In this document: positions 34,791 through 47,026 of the stretch, piece by piece
Numbering within the stretch: the stretch's first letter is position 1
Layout: each line of letters begins with the position of its first letter
DNA from: Eunapius fragilis
Taxonomy: Eukaryota > Porifera > Demospongiae > Spongillida > Spongillidae
DNA length: 64,000 nucleotides
Assembly: GCA_963681505.1 (NCBI GenBank)
Contig: OY811993.1
Location: 710,562-774,561, forward strand
Reading direction: 5' to 3'
Program-made: the position numbers and the translations under genes
The notes under the pieces: generated by a model
Told to the model about the DNA's origin: nothing
Seen by the model: only the letters and a program-made list of their open reading frames with translations
Databases searched by the model: none

Positions 34791-34799
34791 CTGTAACTG

Positions 34800-35343
34800 C
34801 AGAGTGCCATGAGCACTATGCAGTCATATCACAGAGCAGAGACTTGGTGTGTACAGGCAGTGATGTACAGTTATGCAAACCGTTTCAGCAGGTGTGTGTA
34901 TGCATACACTTTCACACAAATGAATTGCCATATTTCCTTTAACTATCAGTTCAGTTATGGAGAGCTTCTGGCAACACAGCAGCAACATCAGTGCAGCAAT
35001 ATCCATGATTCATCATTGTGAAGAGGAAGAAGGTGGCTGTCACTTGTGGAATCTGATGTGTACCAACTCTACTGGAAAGACAGGAGACAATACAGCAGAA
35101 ACTAACATTTCAGCATGACTGGACAAACTCTTTATACTGTAGGAATCTATACTGTGTGTGAGGTTGTATTAAATGCGTTCTACAAAACTGAGACTAATAG
35201 TACATTCAAGCAAAGGGTTAAAAGATACCTATATATTCCAGGTACTGTAGATACAGTATTGGAACACCCATTGTTACGGTGTAGTACCAGCATCATCTAC
35301 GGCATCGAAGTAAACTATGGGGTGTGATTAGTGCCAAAAGTGG
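34800..35343. other. Non-coding interval, possibly 3' region of the Plavaka-like gene
   Basis: No motif could be assigned in the short frames here. The interval ends at the CACTA-like element. Confidence 0.4.
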
Positions 35344-37911
35344 CACTGTGCAAAAAGTGTGTTATACGATACTGTATACTTCAGCGTATATTCGAATATA
35401 CGCAAAAGATATAAGCACCTGCTTATAGAACCATATAAGCAGGAGCGTATATTGCAATATAGTCAGTCACGTGTGGTTTGTGGTATCCTAGCAAACCTCT
35501 GAATTTCATTAACGTTACCTGCTTTATTGAACCGTGCACTATCGTATATTTCGTTTCTGATCTTCCGTAAACTGGTCCTTCCGCACTCCCCCTCCCCCTT
35601 CCCTTGCCTCTGGTTGGCTATAAAAATTTTCTTCGTACATATAAGTGATACAACGTCAAAAACAACAGTTACAAACAGATACAAACACCATAATCTTGAG
35701 ACAGCGGTCCCTACGTACTAACTTCATACGTGACCTGATGATAGACGAGAACAAAATAACATTTGGCGCCAATTGATATTGCCATACTTACCAATTCGGA
35801 TAGACTCGTTGGCGTTCTCGTGCTTGAGTTCTCGTGCTTGAGTTCTCGTCCGAAGGCAAAAAAAAAAAAAGTTTTAGCGCCTCAGGGCATACTTACCAGT
35901 TCGAGTCGAAACGCTGCAGAAAAGCAAATAAAGGTAGCAGCAATGCCATTGCGTCACTTACCTTAGCAGAATCGACCACCAAAAAAGTGCACAAATTGCG
36001 ATATGACAAGCTATTCAAAGAGTCAGACACTTGCTCACAACATTGGTTGAGAAGTACTTACCGTATACTAGGCTTGTCTTTAGGGGCTGGTTTACTACAC
36101 CACAAACGGATCCTTCAAATGATAAAAGACACGTACCTTTCCACTTTCGAGGCCACACTTGCACGGAAACCCGCCAAAATTACTATCACGTCCAATTGCT
36201 AATGTTGGCATACTCTAATTCGCGCACTTATTAAAAATCGGTTGTCATGTAAATTACACCGATAACAGAGAACTTACAAGTAAGATGATCAAGCATTCTT
36301 GAAGTGGCATCAAAAACCTTTAAACAGTATGGTAAGAATGGAAATGGTACAAATTAAAAATAGTAATGACACACATTTATACGTCCATAAATACACACAT
36401 TCACACACAATTAGCATGTATTTATAGACTGCTCCACACCCAGACACACATATACATGCACACAAACAGATGTCCATACACACAGACACACACACTTGCA
36501 CATACACAAACAAGTGTCAACACACAGGCATAGACACAGACATACACACATGGTACGCATATATACATGTCACATATAGTTCTAGTCGGTTGAAAGACAG
36601 GAGATAAGCTCCTGCTTAAATGTGAGATTTAGTGGCTACACATGGCAGCAGATTTATAAGGGAGTGAAGGTGTTATTGAGTCAGCATTCTAAGTGCACGT
36701 TGTGTCTTGCAATTGACCTTGTGATGGTGTGTCCAGAGTACATACGGATGATGGTGGATCTGACCAGAAGAAGCCATTGTAACCTGTGCATGATGAGCAG
36801 TGTAGTTAGGAAGGATTTTGCGCCAGTTTTTTCCTTCAGATGGTTTTTCCACGGGTTCTTTCCGAGATCAGGTGCGCTCACCTGTTCTAAATAGAGTTAG
36901 TTAGGTTTTATTTATGCCCATTGCTCTTATATATGCGTATGTTGTATGTGTGGTCTTATGTGGAACACAGTGCTGTCGTGCTGCAAGGATCTGGTTACTG
37001 GTGGTGGAGAGGTGGAACAATCTGTTATGAATTTTTGTTTGTGTTTGTGTATTCTATGTTGGAGTGTAATGCTGCTGATGTGCTAATAGTTGCTGGCACC
37101 AAAGGTCAAGAGGGAGAGGGATGTGGTAACAATAACCATGCATGTAAGGCAAGTGAAAGGAGTACCACCACGATGCACCTTGAAAATAAAATAACCAGAT
37201 ATAATTACTCTTTGGAGGATGGCTCTTGCATTCGATCCTATTTAGCAATAAAGATACATTTGAGTTTGGCAGTCACTAGTGGTTGATAATTAGAAACCTC
37301 TATCCCAGGCCTCATTTCGTTGGATTATCCTGCACTCCAGTGCATCAAGACTGCACCATCCATTGCTCCCACTTGTAGGATTTAGTGGTGAGCTCATAAT
37401 AACAGTGATGTTCAGGGATACGGACCTTCCAAGACCCCAATTTTGCACTCTGCTATGATCGGGAAGGAGCCCACTGCCAGCTTCCAAGGACTAACACATT
37501 TGCTTAATATAAGAGAAAATGCCAGAGCCATTCTCCATATAGTGTAGAGCCAAACTTGTGTTTATAAATACTTCCTTTGTCATCCATAACATAGTGATAC
37601 ATTCACTTTACAATACCTTACAGTAAGTTGGTTGCGAATACTTCTGATGACAAGTGCTACAGTGAGTGGTAGCTTCTATGTTCGAAAACACGAGGGCCAG
37701 GAGCAGCACTCCTGCATGCTGAAAAATACAAATACACAGGGTCAATATAAGCAGTGTGTATATAGATATATAGGATGTAGTGTGTGCGAAGGGAATTTGT
37801 AAGTTATATCGATCTGTATAGTTAGACTTCGATTTTGCGATCGAATTCCACACTGAATCAGTGCATGGCGTTCAGGATATCAGGTCAGGCCTGATATAAG
37901 AAAAATTAGGA

Positions 37912-37926
37912 GGGGGGGGGGGGGGG
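37912..37926. repeat. Run of 15 G
   Basis: A mononucleotide tract within the CACTA-like element, with G-quadruplex potential. Confidence 0.95.
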
Positions 37927-38289
37927 TGCTGTCTGCTTCTGGTCCGATAAGAAAAGTGGGGCCTTCGTTTGGCACACAGCAAATACACTGTATGTTATCG
38001 TCAATAATCATCGTGTTGGGTTCCGTTTATACTGCATGCGCAGGGTCAAAATCAATTTTTGATTTCATAGATGCTTAAAGCACACCTGCGTATAAGATAC
38101 TGTTCTGTCAATCATGCGATCATTTTACAAGTGATTTTAAATCAATTATGAAATCAATCGCGGTCTTTGACATGTGCTGACTGTCGCATGCAAGGCGGTG
38201 TAGGTTATTAACGTGTAAGGATTTGAAAAATTCCCACAAGTATATACACACAAGAATTTGAATATGCACGGTTGGTAGTACGATATAAA

Positions 38290-38712
38290 AATACTCACTG
38301 GTGTATCGAAAACGTGCTTATATAAACGGTGACGCTTGCGGATTACAATATACTACTCCGGCGTGCATGTATTCGCAAAAATATACGGTAATGATAAAAC
38401 TAACGTTTGCACTGTGGTGCCTATAAAAACAGTGACGTATTCGACACTTGCGCGGATTCTTGAATATACGCAGGCTTATACTACTCAGGTGTATATTTTG
38501 GGTATTCTTCAAATATACGCAAAAATATACAGTATCGTAAAACTAACCTTTTGCAGTGTGGTGCCTATATAAACAGTGACGTAATTAACACATGCGTATT
38601 CTTGAATATACGCCGTCGTATACTTAAAATATACTACACACGCGTATATTTTGAGTATTCTTCAATATACGCAAAAATATACAGTATCGTATAACTAACT
38701 TTTTGCACTGTG
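38290..38712. repeat. Subterminal repeats of the CACTA-like element
   Basis: Period about 145-155 bp; anchor motifs near 38,398, 38,542 and 38,696. Each unit can fold through GTATATT/AATATAC pairs. In CACTA elements such repeats bind the element's own accessory protein. Confidence 0.75.
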
Positions 38713-38869
38713 TGGGTCACGCGCAGCGCAACGACAGATCGATGACGCAGCGCAACGCAATAGTGTAACCATGTGAGTCCACACCACAATAGTGTAACCA
38801 TGTGAATAGTGTACCACATACACCACCAGGAAAGTTAATTTTGTATCAAATATGTAATACATATTTGAA

Positions 38870-39000
38870 ACATTCATCTCCGCAAGCGTATACATAATTG
38901 TATCAGATATGTGTATTTGTAACATATTAGCAAAACATATTTGATACATATCTGCTTGCTAAGAACGATGTTTCAAATATGTTTTTTGCTATGATACAAT
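38870..39000. repeat. Inverted/tandem block of ATATTTGAAACAT-type motifs
   Basis: ACATATTTGAAACAT, ACATATTTGATACAT and GTTTCAAATATGTTTTTTGC alternate in both orientations, forming a small imperfect hairpin cluster. No element boundaries were found. Confidence 0.55.
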
Positions 39001-39118
39001 TATGAGTTATGATCAGTACAAATTTGAACTTTCCTGGGTGTGTAGTCTGCTCTAAAAAAGAAACAAACAAGTATCATTTCCCAACAAACCCTCCTTCTAA
39101 GTGATTATTTGTGTTGCA

Positions 39119-39150
39119 CCCCCACCCCACCCCCACCCCCACCCCACCTC
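39119..39150. repeat. (CCCCAC)n tract
   Basis: About five units of CCCCCA/CCCCAC just before element A. Confidence 0.8.
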
Positions 39151-39399
39151 CAGAATTTCTGTATCTGCCAGTTTGTTTGCGCTTGCGTTTATGATAATGA
39201 TACAATGCAGCCTTTATTCACAAAACAATGGCTTTCATTGCCTCGCCTTGATTTGCAAAGCGCGGGTACTTCTGGAGATCCGCTCTCTGTGGCATGAGTT
39301 CTTTCGCTGGTAACTATGGTTGCCGTTCGCTTTGTCGCACCATAGATTATTTAGACAGGGATTGGAAACGGATCACGTGCACGCCAATTAGCAGCTCCG

Positions 39400-40841
39400 T
39401 CTGTGTTATAGCGGAAGATAGGTTATTGTAGTAGTTATTAAGTCTGGAATGGCAAAATGAGTAGAGTGGAACCACGTATAAATGACCCAGTAATGGCACC
39501 GTGTTTCTATGCAACCTATGCTTTTTATATATTATTATTTACATGCATAGCTTTGTAGTGACATAAAGGGCATAATAAGAGACTTTATTTGGGAAAAAAA
39601 AAAATTTGATTTTTTATTTTGCAAGTTTGTAACAACACAACATTACAAAACATTACATAACTATCACCACATGTCTCCAAGATCACATTCGTCGTGATCT
39701 TCTTCATCATCGTCATCTACTTGGCCACTTTCAGCTTCAGGTTCCCCTGAAGCTGAAAGTGAAACCTTTGAACTGATTCTTTGACATTACCTTGTATGCC
39801 TCCCAGTCAGAGACTGTTTGGGCAGCCCTCTTCTCCCGTCTATGTTGGTTTCTCCTGCTTTGTGTGTAAAGCCTTCTGCGTTTAGCCCTCTCCATATATG
39901 CAGCTTTCCTAGCTGCATCGCGGTTGGCCACAGGCTGTGTCTCTAACAGAGACCGTCTCCCTGCACTGGGCCCTTTGTATCAGAGGCATGGTATGTGAGT
40001 TTTACTGTTACAGCCCGGCATAGTGTTGATATCATCGATGTTGTTGGAGTATTGATCTGATTGTGTAGTTGGGGGGAGGGGGGGAGGGGCTGCTGATGGT
40101 AGATCTTGTGCAGTTTCCTGCATGTTGTTTGAACAATGGGCTTAACAATAACCTTTGCCTAGTACCTAGAACGTAGCTCTCATCTGGGTCCTCTTTTGAT
40201 TTTCGAATGTCTTAGCTACTGGGTTGTAGGTCAGATGGAAGTACTACTTTCCCCTGTCACTACGTAAACGGATCGTCTCATCCACACTTTTTATGAATGT
40301 GCAAGGAATCTGTCATTTTAAGAGCTTTTCCCACTCTCTCTCATGCACAGGTTAAGGTTTCTTTCCGCCAATAGAGTAGGGTTGAGCCAAACCGCAGCGC
40401 GCGCGCACCGCCCGTTAACAAAAATAGTTAATTTTTAATAACTGTTGAATAAACCCAATTTGTGTTATAAAAATGGCAGCTCTCTAAGCTATCGTCGTTT
40501 TTGAATTATTTTGAACAAACGGTAAGTGGTGCATTGCTATTTAAAGTATGTATAGGTATAGGAATCACTGGAGTTTGATCTAACCACACAGCGAGACCCA
40601 TTGCTATATCCTAGAAAGTGCAGTGAACGCGTGAGCGTGGTCGAGTAAAGTTGGGTCACGTGGAATTAAAGTAACTGAAGGTTTAAATGGACCAAAAACT
40701 CCCTAGTGATTTAGTTTGGGTCTCCCGCTACTTAAAAATGTGTTTGTCTTCATTGCACCACTTAAAAATGGCCGAGATACTTTTCAAACCACCCCAGAAT
40801 TCCTTATACGAAGTTCCACTCTAGCAAAGGATGAAACCTTC
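39400..40841. other. Left non-repetitive part of element A
   Basis: Contains the basic minus-strand frame at 39,737-39,931 (ARKAAYMERAKRRRLYTQSR, then RREKRAAQTV), of unknown family, and a direct/inverted GCTTCAGG...CCTGAAGC hairpin at 39,735-39,758. Nothing else was identified. Confidence 0.4.
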
Positions 40842-42131
40842 TAGTCTCGTCCCCAGACCCATATTCCCAACAGCTGCGGGTGGATTACATCACCGCTACG
40901 TGGAAAGTGGGTCTGGGAAATAAGAACGACGCACTTGTTCCGAGCGTCCCAAAACATTGAGACGGATGTGTATATACGTAATGACACTGACGTAACCTAA
41001 ACAATACATGCAAGTTTCTGATTTCAAGTGGAAGGTGTGGTTCAATTAGACATCGAAGTGGGAATGTGCGAGCAAAATACACGTATTGAGGAGATTTTTT
41101 TTGCGTGCGGTTCAAAGGCTAGGATGAGCTAGGCTGGCGCACAACATGGACAAGGGCGCCATTGTGGGCGCACTACGTGGACAAGGATGCCATTGTGGGC
41201 GCACAACATGGACAGCCATTGTGGGCGCACAACGTGGACAGCCATTGTGGGCACACAACGTGGACAGCCATTGTGGGCGCACAACGTGGACAGCCATTGT
41301 GGGCGCACAACGTGGACAAGGGCGCCATTGTGGGCGCACAACGTGGACAGCCATTGTGGGCACACAACGTGGACAGCCATTGTGGGCGCACAACGTGGAC
41401 AGCCATTGTGGGCGCACAACATGGACAAGGATGCCATTGTGGGTGCACAACATGGAGAAGGGTGCCTTCGGTGCCATATTTTGCACCATATAAATGGTCA
41501 CATGTGAGTGGTTTGCTCCCATGTGACTGGTTTATACGATACATGGCCATTTTCTCCCCTGAGGAATGCCCGGAACAGGAGCGATCTCACCAGACCTATG
41601 GACTGGCCACACCCAAGGACTTCACCCTGCCTCCTCACAACCCTCTATGGACTGAATTAAGAAACGTTCACAGCTTTCCAAGTGAGCAGTGAAGCAGATG
41701 GACCTATGAGAGAAATAGCATAACATATCTGCCGACTGCTCGAAAACAGCTAATACAGGCGTAACCTTTCGAGAACTCTTTCACTTCATCAGAGCTTTTG
41801 CCTTGCTTACAAGCTAGCTCTGCAATACCCTGCCTGACGAAGGAAGAGGAGAGCACATCCAGTCTCTTTCTCTTCTTCCGAAGCAGCACGGGCGACAAGC
41901 ATATCTTGCAACGATACATAACACGCGTAGTTCATGCGGAAATGATAGTGCTTATTGCTTTCTAATTGTGCGAGATTAGTTCTAAATTTAGATTGCCGTA
42001 CCATTTTTGGACATAAACATTGAGGGACGCTCGGAACAAGTGCGTCGTTCTTATTTCCCAGACCCACTTTCCAGTAGCGGTGATGTAATCCACCCGCAGC
42101 TGTTGGGAATATGGGTCTGGGGACGAGACTA
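40842..42131. mobile_element. Mutator-like non-autonomous element, 1,290 bp, with minisatellite cargo
   Basis: The ends are TAGTCTCGTCCCCAGACCC and its complement, and the TIR runs about 115 bp (to GGGACGCTCGGAACAAG-type sequence at 40,940-40,960 and 42,025-42,045). GAAACCTTC flanks both sides (40,833-40,841 and 42,132-42,140), a 9-bp duplication. Long TIRs with 9-bp duplications are characteristic of Mutator-like elements. The target is the 195-bp tandem repeat, whose other copies carry the single site GAAACCTTC or close variants. No transposase is present. Confidence 0.8.
41160..41470. repeat. Minisatellite of mixed 26- and 31-bp units inside the Mutator-like element
   Basis: Units CATTGTGGGCGCACAACGTG + GACAGC (26 bp) alternate with longer ones ending GACAAGG.(T/C)GC (31 bp), about eleven copies. 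Both strands are open in several frames with near-identical peptides, so the predicted reading frames are artefacts of the repeat. Confidence 0.95.
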
Positions 42132-42132
42132 G

Positions 42133-42745
42133 AAACCTTCAAACCCCAAAAGTAGCCACAGGCCCAGAAATGACAGCAGTCTTACTCCATTAGTGCCGTG
42201 CCAAATGATTGACGCGATGTAAAGCTTTTTATAACCTCATACCGTAACTCCCTGGCATAGCCCATAGCCAAGTTCTATCGCAAAATGAGTGTACTAGACG
42301 TTGAAACCATCAATCCCCGTTAAAAAGAAGCTATACGCCCAGAACTGACAGTATTCTATTCGCGCCGTATCCCTATAATGATTGACCCGAGAGTCGATGT
42401 AAAGCCAACTCTTTATAACTTCATACCAACACTCCCTGGCATAGCCCATAGCCCAGTTCTATCGCAAAATGAGTGCACTAGAGGATAAAACCTTCAAACC
42501 CTTCTAATACTATATACAAAAGTAGCTATACGCCCAGAACTGCCAGTACGGCCTAGTCTATTCGTGCCGTGTCCCTAATGATTGACGCGATAGTCGATGT
42601 AAAGCGAACTTTTTATAACTTCATACCAACACTCCCTGGCTTAGTCCATAGCCCAGTTCTATCGCAAAATGAGTGCGCTAGAGGATGAAACCTTCGAAAC
42701 GCGTTTACACTATTTACAAATGTAGTTATACGCCCAGAACTGACT
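42133..42745. repeat. Tandem repeat of about 175-200 bp, a little over three copies
   Basis: Anchors TATACGCCCAGAACTG at 42,332, 42,527 and 42,727 (and a diverged one at 42,157) give the period. Each unit contains CTCCCTGGCATAGCCCATAG and TTCTATCGCAAAATGAGTG. The first unit was split by the Mutator-like element. Confidence 0.9.
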
Positions 42746-43385
42746 GTATGTCTACAACGCTGTTTCGTGCCACTTTATGTTTTCAAAGCTACCTGGGGGT
42801 CATTCTATATCGATTCAACACACATAAGTTTCATTTTTGGAAGCATTTTTGTGGATGAGTGCAGGCTATTACCCTGTGTATATTTATATATTATACTAAC
42901 TTTTAAATATCAATTGTTTGTAAGTTATTAGGTGTGAAAAAGTTGACCACATATGTAAACTATGCTAATTATCTTTGCGAGCGTTACATCAGTAGCGATG
43001 GTTATTTTTCCGGGCGTACAGAACATAATGACTGTCACGCTGTTTAATAAAAAAAGGAACTTCATAATTGAGCACAACGGAAAAAATGCTTTTCGAGCGT
43101 AATAGTTGCCACCATTTAAAAATACACACTTTTTTTTTGGTTTTTATTTTATTTTTATGAAAGGCTATCTGTTTGCTTGTTGTGTTTCCAATCGCATGAC
43201 GGAACGCCAAGCCGTTACTAAACTACATCGTATCGAAGCGCTCGTGTTTTAGTCTTAAAGAAACCCTTCCAATGTGTTAATTGTGCACTAAACAAACTTA
43301 TAATTGGCCACACATAATGAATTTAATTACTTGATGTACAAAGAATATTCCCCTTTTCAATGGCTGCAAACTAAATAAGTCTGTC

Positions 43386-44598
43386 TCACCCTCTCCCTCA
43401 TAGTCCACCATATAACCCTCTTCCCTCATGGTCCACCATGTCACCCTCCTCCCTCATGGTCCATCTGTGTCACCCTCTCCCTGGTAGACCATGAGGGAGA
43501 GGGTGGCATAGTGGACCATGAGGGAGAGGTGAGGAGGAGGGTGATATGGTAGACCATGTGGGAGGGGTGAGGGAGGAGGGTGACAAGGTGGATCATAAGG
43601 GAGGGGTAAGGGAGGAGGGTGACATGGTGGGCCATGAGGGAGGAGGGTGACATGGTGGGCCATGAGGGAGGAGGGTGACATGGTGGGCCATGAGGGAGGA
43701 GGGTGACATGGTGGGCCATGAGGGAGGAGGGTGACATGGTGGGCCATGAGGGAGGAGGGTGACATGGTGGACTATGAGGGAGAGGGTGACATGATGGACC
43801 ATGAGGGTGGAGGGTAACATGATGGACCATGAGGGAGGAGGGTGGCATGGTGGACCATGAGGGAGAGGGTGGCATGGTGGACCATGAGGAGAGGTGAGGG
43901 AGGAGGGTGACAAGGTGGATCATAAGGGAGGGGTAAGGGAGGAGGGTGACATGGTGGACCATGAGGGAGGGGTGAGGGAGGAGGGTGACAAGGTGGATCA
44001 TAAGGGAGGGGTAAGGGAGGAGGGTGACATGGTGGACCATGGTGGAGGAGGGTTTACATGGTGGGCCATGAGGGAGGAGGGTGACATGGTGGACTATGAG
44101 GGAGAGGGTGACATGATGGACCATGAGGGTGGAGGGTAACATGATGGACCATGAGGGAGGAGGGTGGCATGGTGGACCACGAGGGAGAGGGTGGCATGGT
44201 GGACCATGTGGGAGGGGTGAGGAGGAGGGTGACATGGTAGACCATGTGGGAGGGGTGAGGGAGGAGGGTGACAAGGTGGATCATAAGGGAGAGGTAAGGG
44301 AGGAGGGTGACATGGTGGGCCATGAGGGAGGAGGGTGACATGGTGGGCCATGAGGGAGGAGGGTGACATGGTGGACTATGATGTCACCCTCCTCCCTCAT
44401 GGTCCATCATGTCACCCTCCTCCCTCATGATCCACCACGTCACCCTCCTGTGCTGTGTAGCATATGTGTTAATGTGGAAGGTTGACATGATGGACCATGA
44501 GGGAGAAGGGTGGCATGGTGGACCATGAGGGAGAGGGTGACATGTTGGACCATGAGGGAAGAGGGTTATATGGTGGATTATGAGCGAGAGGGTGAGAC
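43386..44598. repeat. Minisatellite with units in both orientations, core of the foldback element
   Basis: Unit about 24-28 bp: GGTGACATGGTGGGCCATGA + GGGAGGA, with a higher-order block of about 400 bp repeated (43,540-43,920 and 44,090-44,370). The edges (43,386-43,490 and 44,380-44,450) run in the opposite direction. Its open frames (His/Pro/Ser- or Gly/Glu/Asp-rich) are repeat artefacts. Confidence 0.95.
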
Positions 44599-45749
44599 CA
44601 TAGATATTAGAGTAGAAGGATTGGAAACGGAGCACGTGAGCCATAGAGCCCTGTACATTGCAAAGTGCGGACTCCGCGATGCTGCTAATTAGATGCATTG
44701 ACGCCTCGCCCCTCTTGAGGAGGAAGTAAGTTGAGAGCTTAGTAAAATCTGACTGAAGAAAACGATAGCACAAAATGCGTACATTCGGGCAAACTTGTCG
44801 CCATATTTATAGCCCTTTTAGAACCCGAGATACAGAATTTGGCGGGCTTACAGCTTTTTTAACAACTAACCGATACAACTCCCCTAAACTTCCCTTTTTT
44901 ATAAATAAGTAGCATGGCCAGATGCAGCACAAAGTTTTACGTACGGTGAGGTGTGTTGGAGGCGTTTAGGTTGGAGGGTTTTAGAGAAACTCCACATTTT
45001 ACGTTTTTGACATCGCCATGAACTAACCGATGAAACTACCCTGGCAAAACTTTTATCTCATATCCAGTACTTGTTTCAGATAGCTACATCAATTCTACAT
45101 ATGGTAGTACCATTTGCTACGTAACTATGCTCTGCTTTTGTCGTAAAAAAAAAAAGCGGGTGGTCCATTTTTCTGTTGTATAAATGGCCTAACATCTGGA
45201 TCATAGATTATTTAGACATCAGGACCGCCCTCATGTTTTCCAAAGCCCTCCGAGGCCTTCACTGGTCTTTTAGGCGTCTTTAACGTTTCGTCATGGGGTT
45301 GGCCATCGATGTCATTGTCAAGAAGCTGGATTCCAGGAATGAAGCGGATCGCTGTAACGTCTACTTTACTGGACTGGGTCATGCAGTTACGTTTTTATTT
45401 GCGTGCTTTTTTCCTTGTATGCTCGTGATGTCCAGCAACACCTTTTTTTTGTTTGCATGGAGAAATTCTGAGGGCTCTATGTAAGGTTTGGGTAGGTGTG
45501 ATTGGCATGTGTCGTTGACTACTACTTCGTTCACAAGCTCATGCTCTGATCTTTTTAGTTCTGAAAGATATGAAGGGCTAGCGCATTTGGTAACTAAGTT
45601 TTGGTTAGGCTCCGTTGTCATCGGTTCCAGAAGCTCTTGCCTTCATTTCAAATATGGTAAGCGGTCTGAGTACGAGGAGCATCGAGGAGTCGGCGCGTGA
45701 AGCAGTGTTAATTGGGTCCGTTTCCATTCCTTCTACTCTAATATCTATG
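44599..45749. mobile_element. Element B: 1.15 kb TIR element of the GGATTGG family, inserted in the foldback arm
   Basis: The ends are CATAGATATTAGAGTAGAAG (then GATTGGAAACGGA.CACGTGAGCCATAG) and the complementary right end. GTGAGAC flanks it on both sides (44,592-44,598 and 45,750-45,756). The opposite arm of the foldback keeps the unfilled site (complement GTCTCAC at about 43,382-43,388), which confirms the duplication. A partial type-A end (CATAGATTATTTAGACATC) lies inside at 45,205. No transposase was recognised. Confidence 0.85.
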
Positions 45750-46330
45750 GTGAGACAGACTTGTTTAGTCATTGAAAAGGGGAATATTCTTTGTACATCA
45801 AGTAATTAAATTCATTTTGTGTGGCCAATTATAAGTTTGTTTAGTGCACAATTAACACATTAGAAGGGTTTCTTTAAGACTAAAACACGAGCGCTTTGAT
45901 GCGATGTAGTTTAGTAACGGCTTGGCGTTCCGTCTTGCGATTGGAAACACAACAAGCAAACAGATAGCCTTTCATTAAAATAAAATAAAAACCAAAAAAA
46001 AAGTGTGTATTTTTAAATGGTGGCAACTATTACGCTCGAAAAGCATTTTTTCCGTTGTGCTCAATTATGAAGTTCCTTTTTTTATTAAACAGCGTGATAG
46101 TCATGACGTTCTGTACGCACGGAAAAATAACCATCGCTACTGCTGTAACGCTCGCAAAGATAATTAGCATAGTTTACATATGTGGTCAACTTTTTCACAC
46201 CTAATAACTTACGAACAATTGATATTTAAAAGATAATACATAGATATACACAGGGTAATAGCCTGCACTCATCCACAAAAATGCTTCCAAAAATGAAACT
46301 TATGTGTGTTGAATCGATATAGAATGACCC

Positions 46331-47026
46331 TACGGAAAAGGGCAAAACCTATCCAGTTCTATTCAGATTGCTACGAAGAACTTATTTACAAAAAAATGAA
46401 GGTTAAAAAACGTACAGAACAGTTTTTGCAAGCCCAGAAGGGATTGACATAGCTTCATTTCTCAGTTTCTATTAAAAACTCCCGACGATTCGTTCACTAG
46501 AACTTCAAACACGTTTCTAGACAAACATTACCTTTCATGAAATGGGTGGAATACATTCGAGACTCTACATGATACGGATTTCACCAAAACCAGCTATAAG
46601 ACATTTTCCCGCCAAACTCAAAAGGTGCTATCCATTATAACATTGACGGCGCATAGCCTTCTACCGCACAGCTGTTTGCGGCCCATTCAATGTTGGACAA
46701 TAAGACCTACGCCCCGAAATATTGAAATGATGACATCATGCACCATGACCTAACCAAGCACTTTGTATTTTCGAGCTATATAAGCACTGTACTTGTTGCA
46801 CCGACATGTAACAGCCATTTTAGTATAGACATACCATTTGTCTATCCATCGTATAAATTTTGTGCCACAACTCTGTAGCGCCCGCTAGCTATAGCGCTCG
46901 CAAGCCGAGTACCTCAGTTGGATATCCTCCTCAAAGAAGTGAACAGTGGACCACTGCCAATTTTCCTAGGAAAAAGCTAAGCGTGATTAGGTAGCGGGAG
47001 GTTAAGACTACCTAGATAGCGTATAG
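46331..47026. other. Part of element A without recognisable content
   Basis: No gene, tandem repeat or element end was identified. Confidence 0.45.

Larger units (their letters stand above)
35344..38712. mobile_element. CACTA-like (EnSpm-type) non-autonomous element with subterminal repeats
   Basis: The ends are CACTGTGCAAAAAGT and its complement, flanked by TGG on both sides (35,341-35,343 and 38,713-38,715). The TIR continues as GTTATACGATACTGTATA and GCGTATATT. The right 430 bp holds about three copies of a 145-155 bp subterminal repeat, each with CACTGTGGTGCCTATA.AAACAGTGACG and paired GTATATT...AATATACG motifs. CACT.. ends, a 3-bp duplication and repeated subterminal blocks are the signature of the CACTA superfamily. 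The interior, including a frame at 36,622-36,894, has no recognisable transposase. Confidence 0.7.
42797..46330. mobile_element. Foldback-type element with long inverted arms made partly of minisatellite
   Basis: The outer arms (42,797-43,385 and about 45,757-46,330) are inverted copies of about 590 bp, beginning GGGTCATTCTATATCGATTC. The pairing continues into the flanking minisatellite (43,386-43,480 against about 44,460-44,590). Element B is inserted in the right arm. Without B the element is about 2.4 kb. Arms built of tandem repeats are the mark of foldback elements such as FB and Galileo. No target duplication was resolved. Confidence 0.8.

Noticed and set aside
41112..41692. Several overlapping frames of 100-176 codons
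   Set aside because: They are products of the 26/31-bp minisatellite in the Mutator-like element. The non-repeat tail at 41,540-41,690 (HQTYGLATPKDFTLPPHNP) is intriguing but unsupported.
43441..44773. His/Pro/Ser-rich frame of 277 codons and relatives
   Set aside because: Minisatellite translation in the foldback element.
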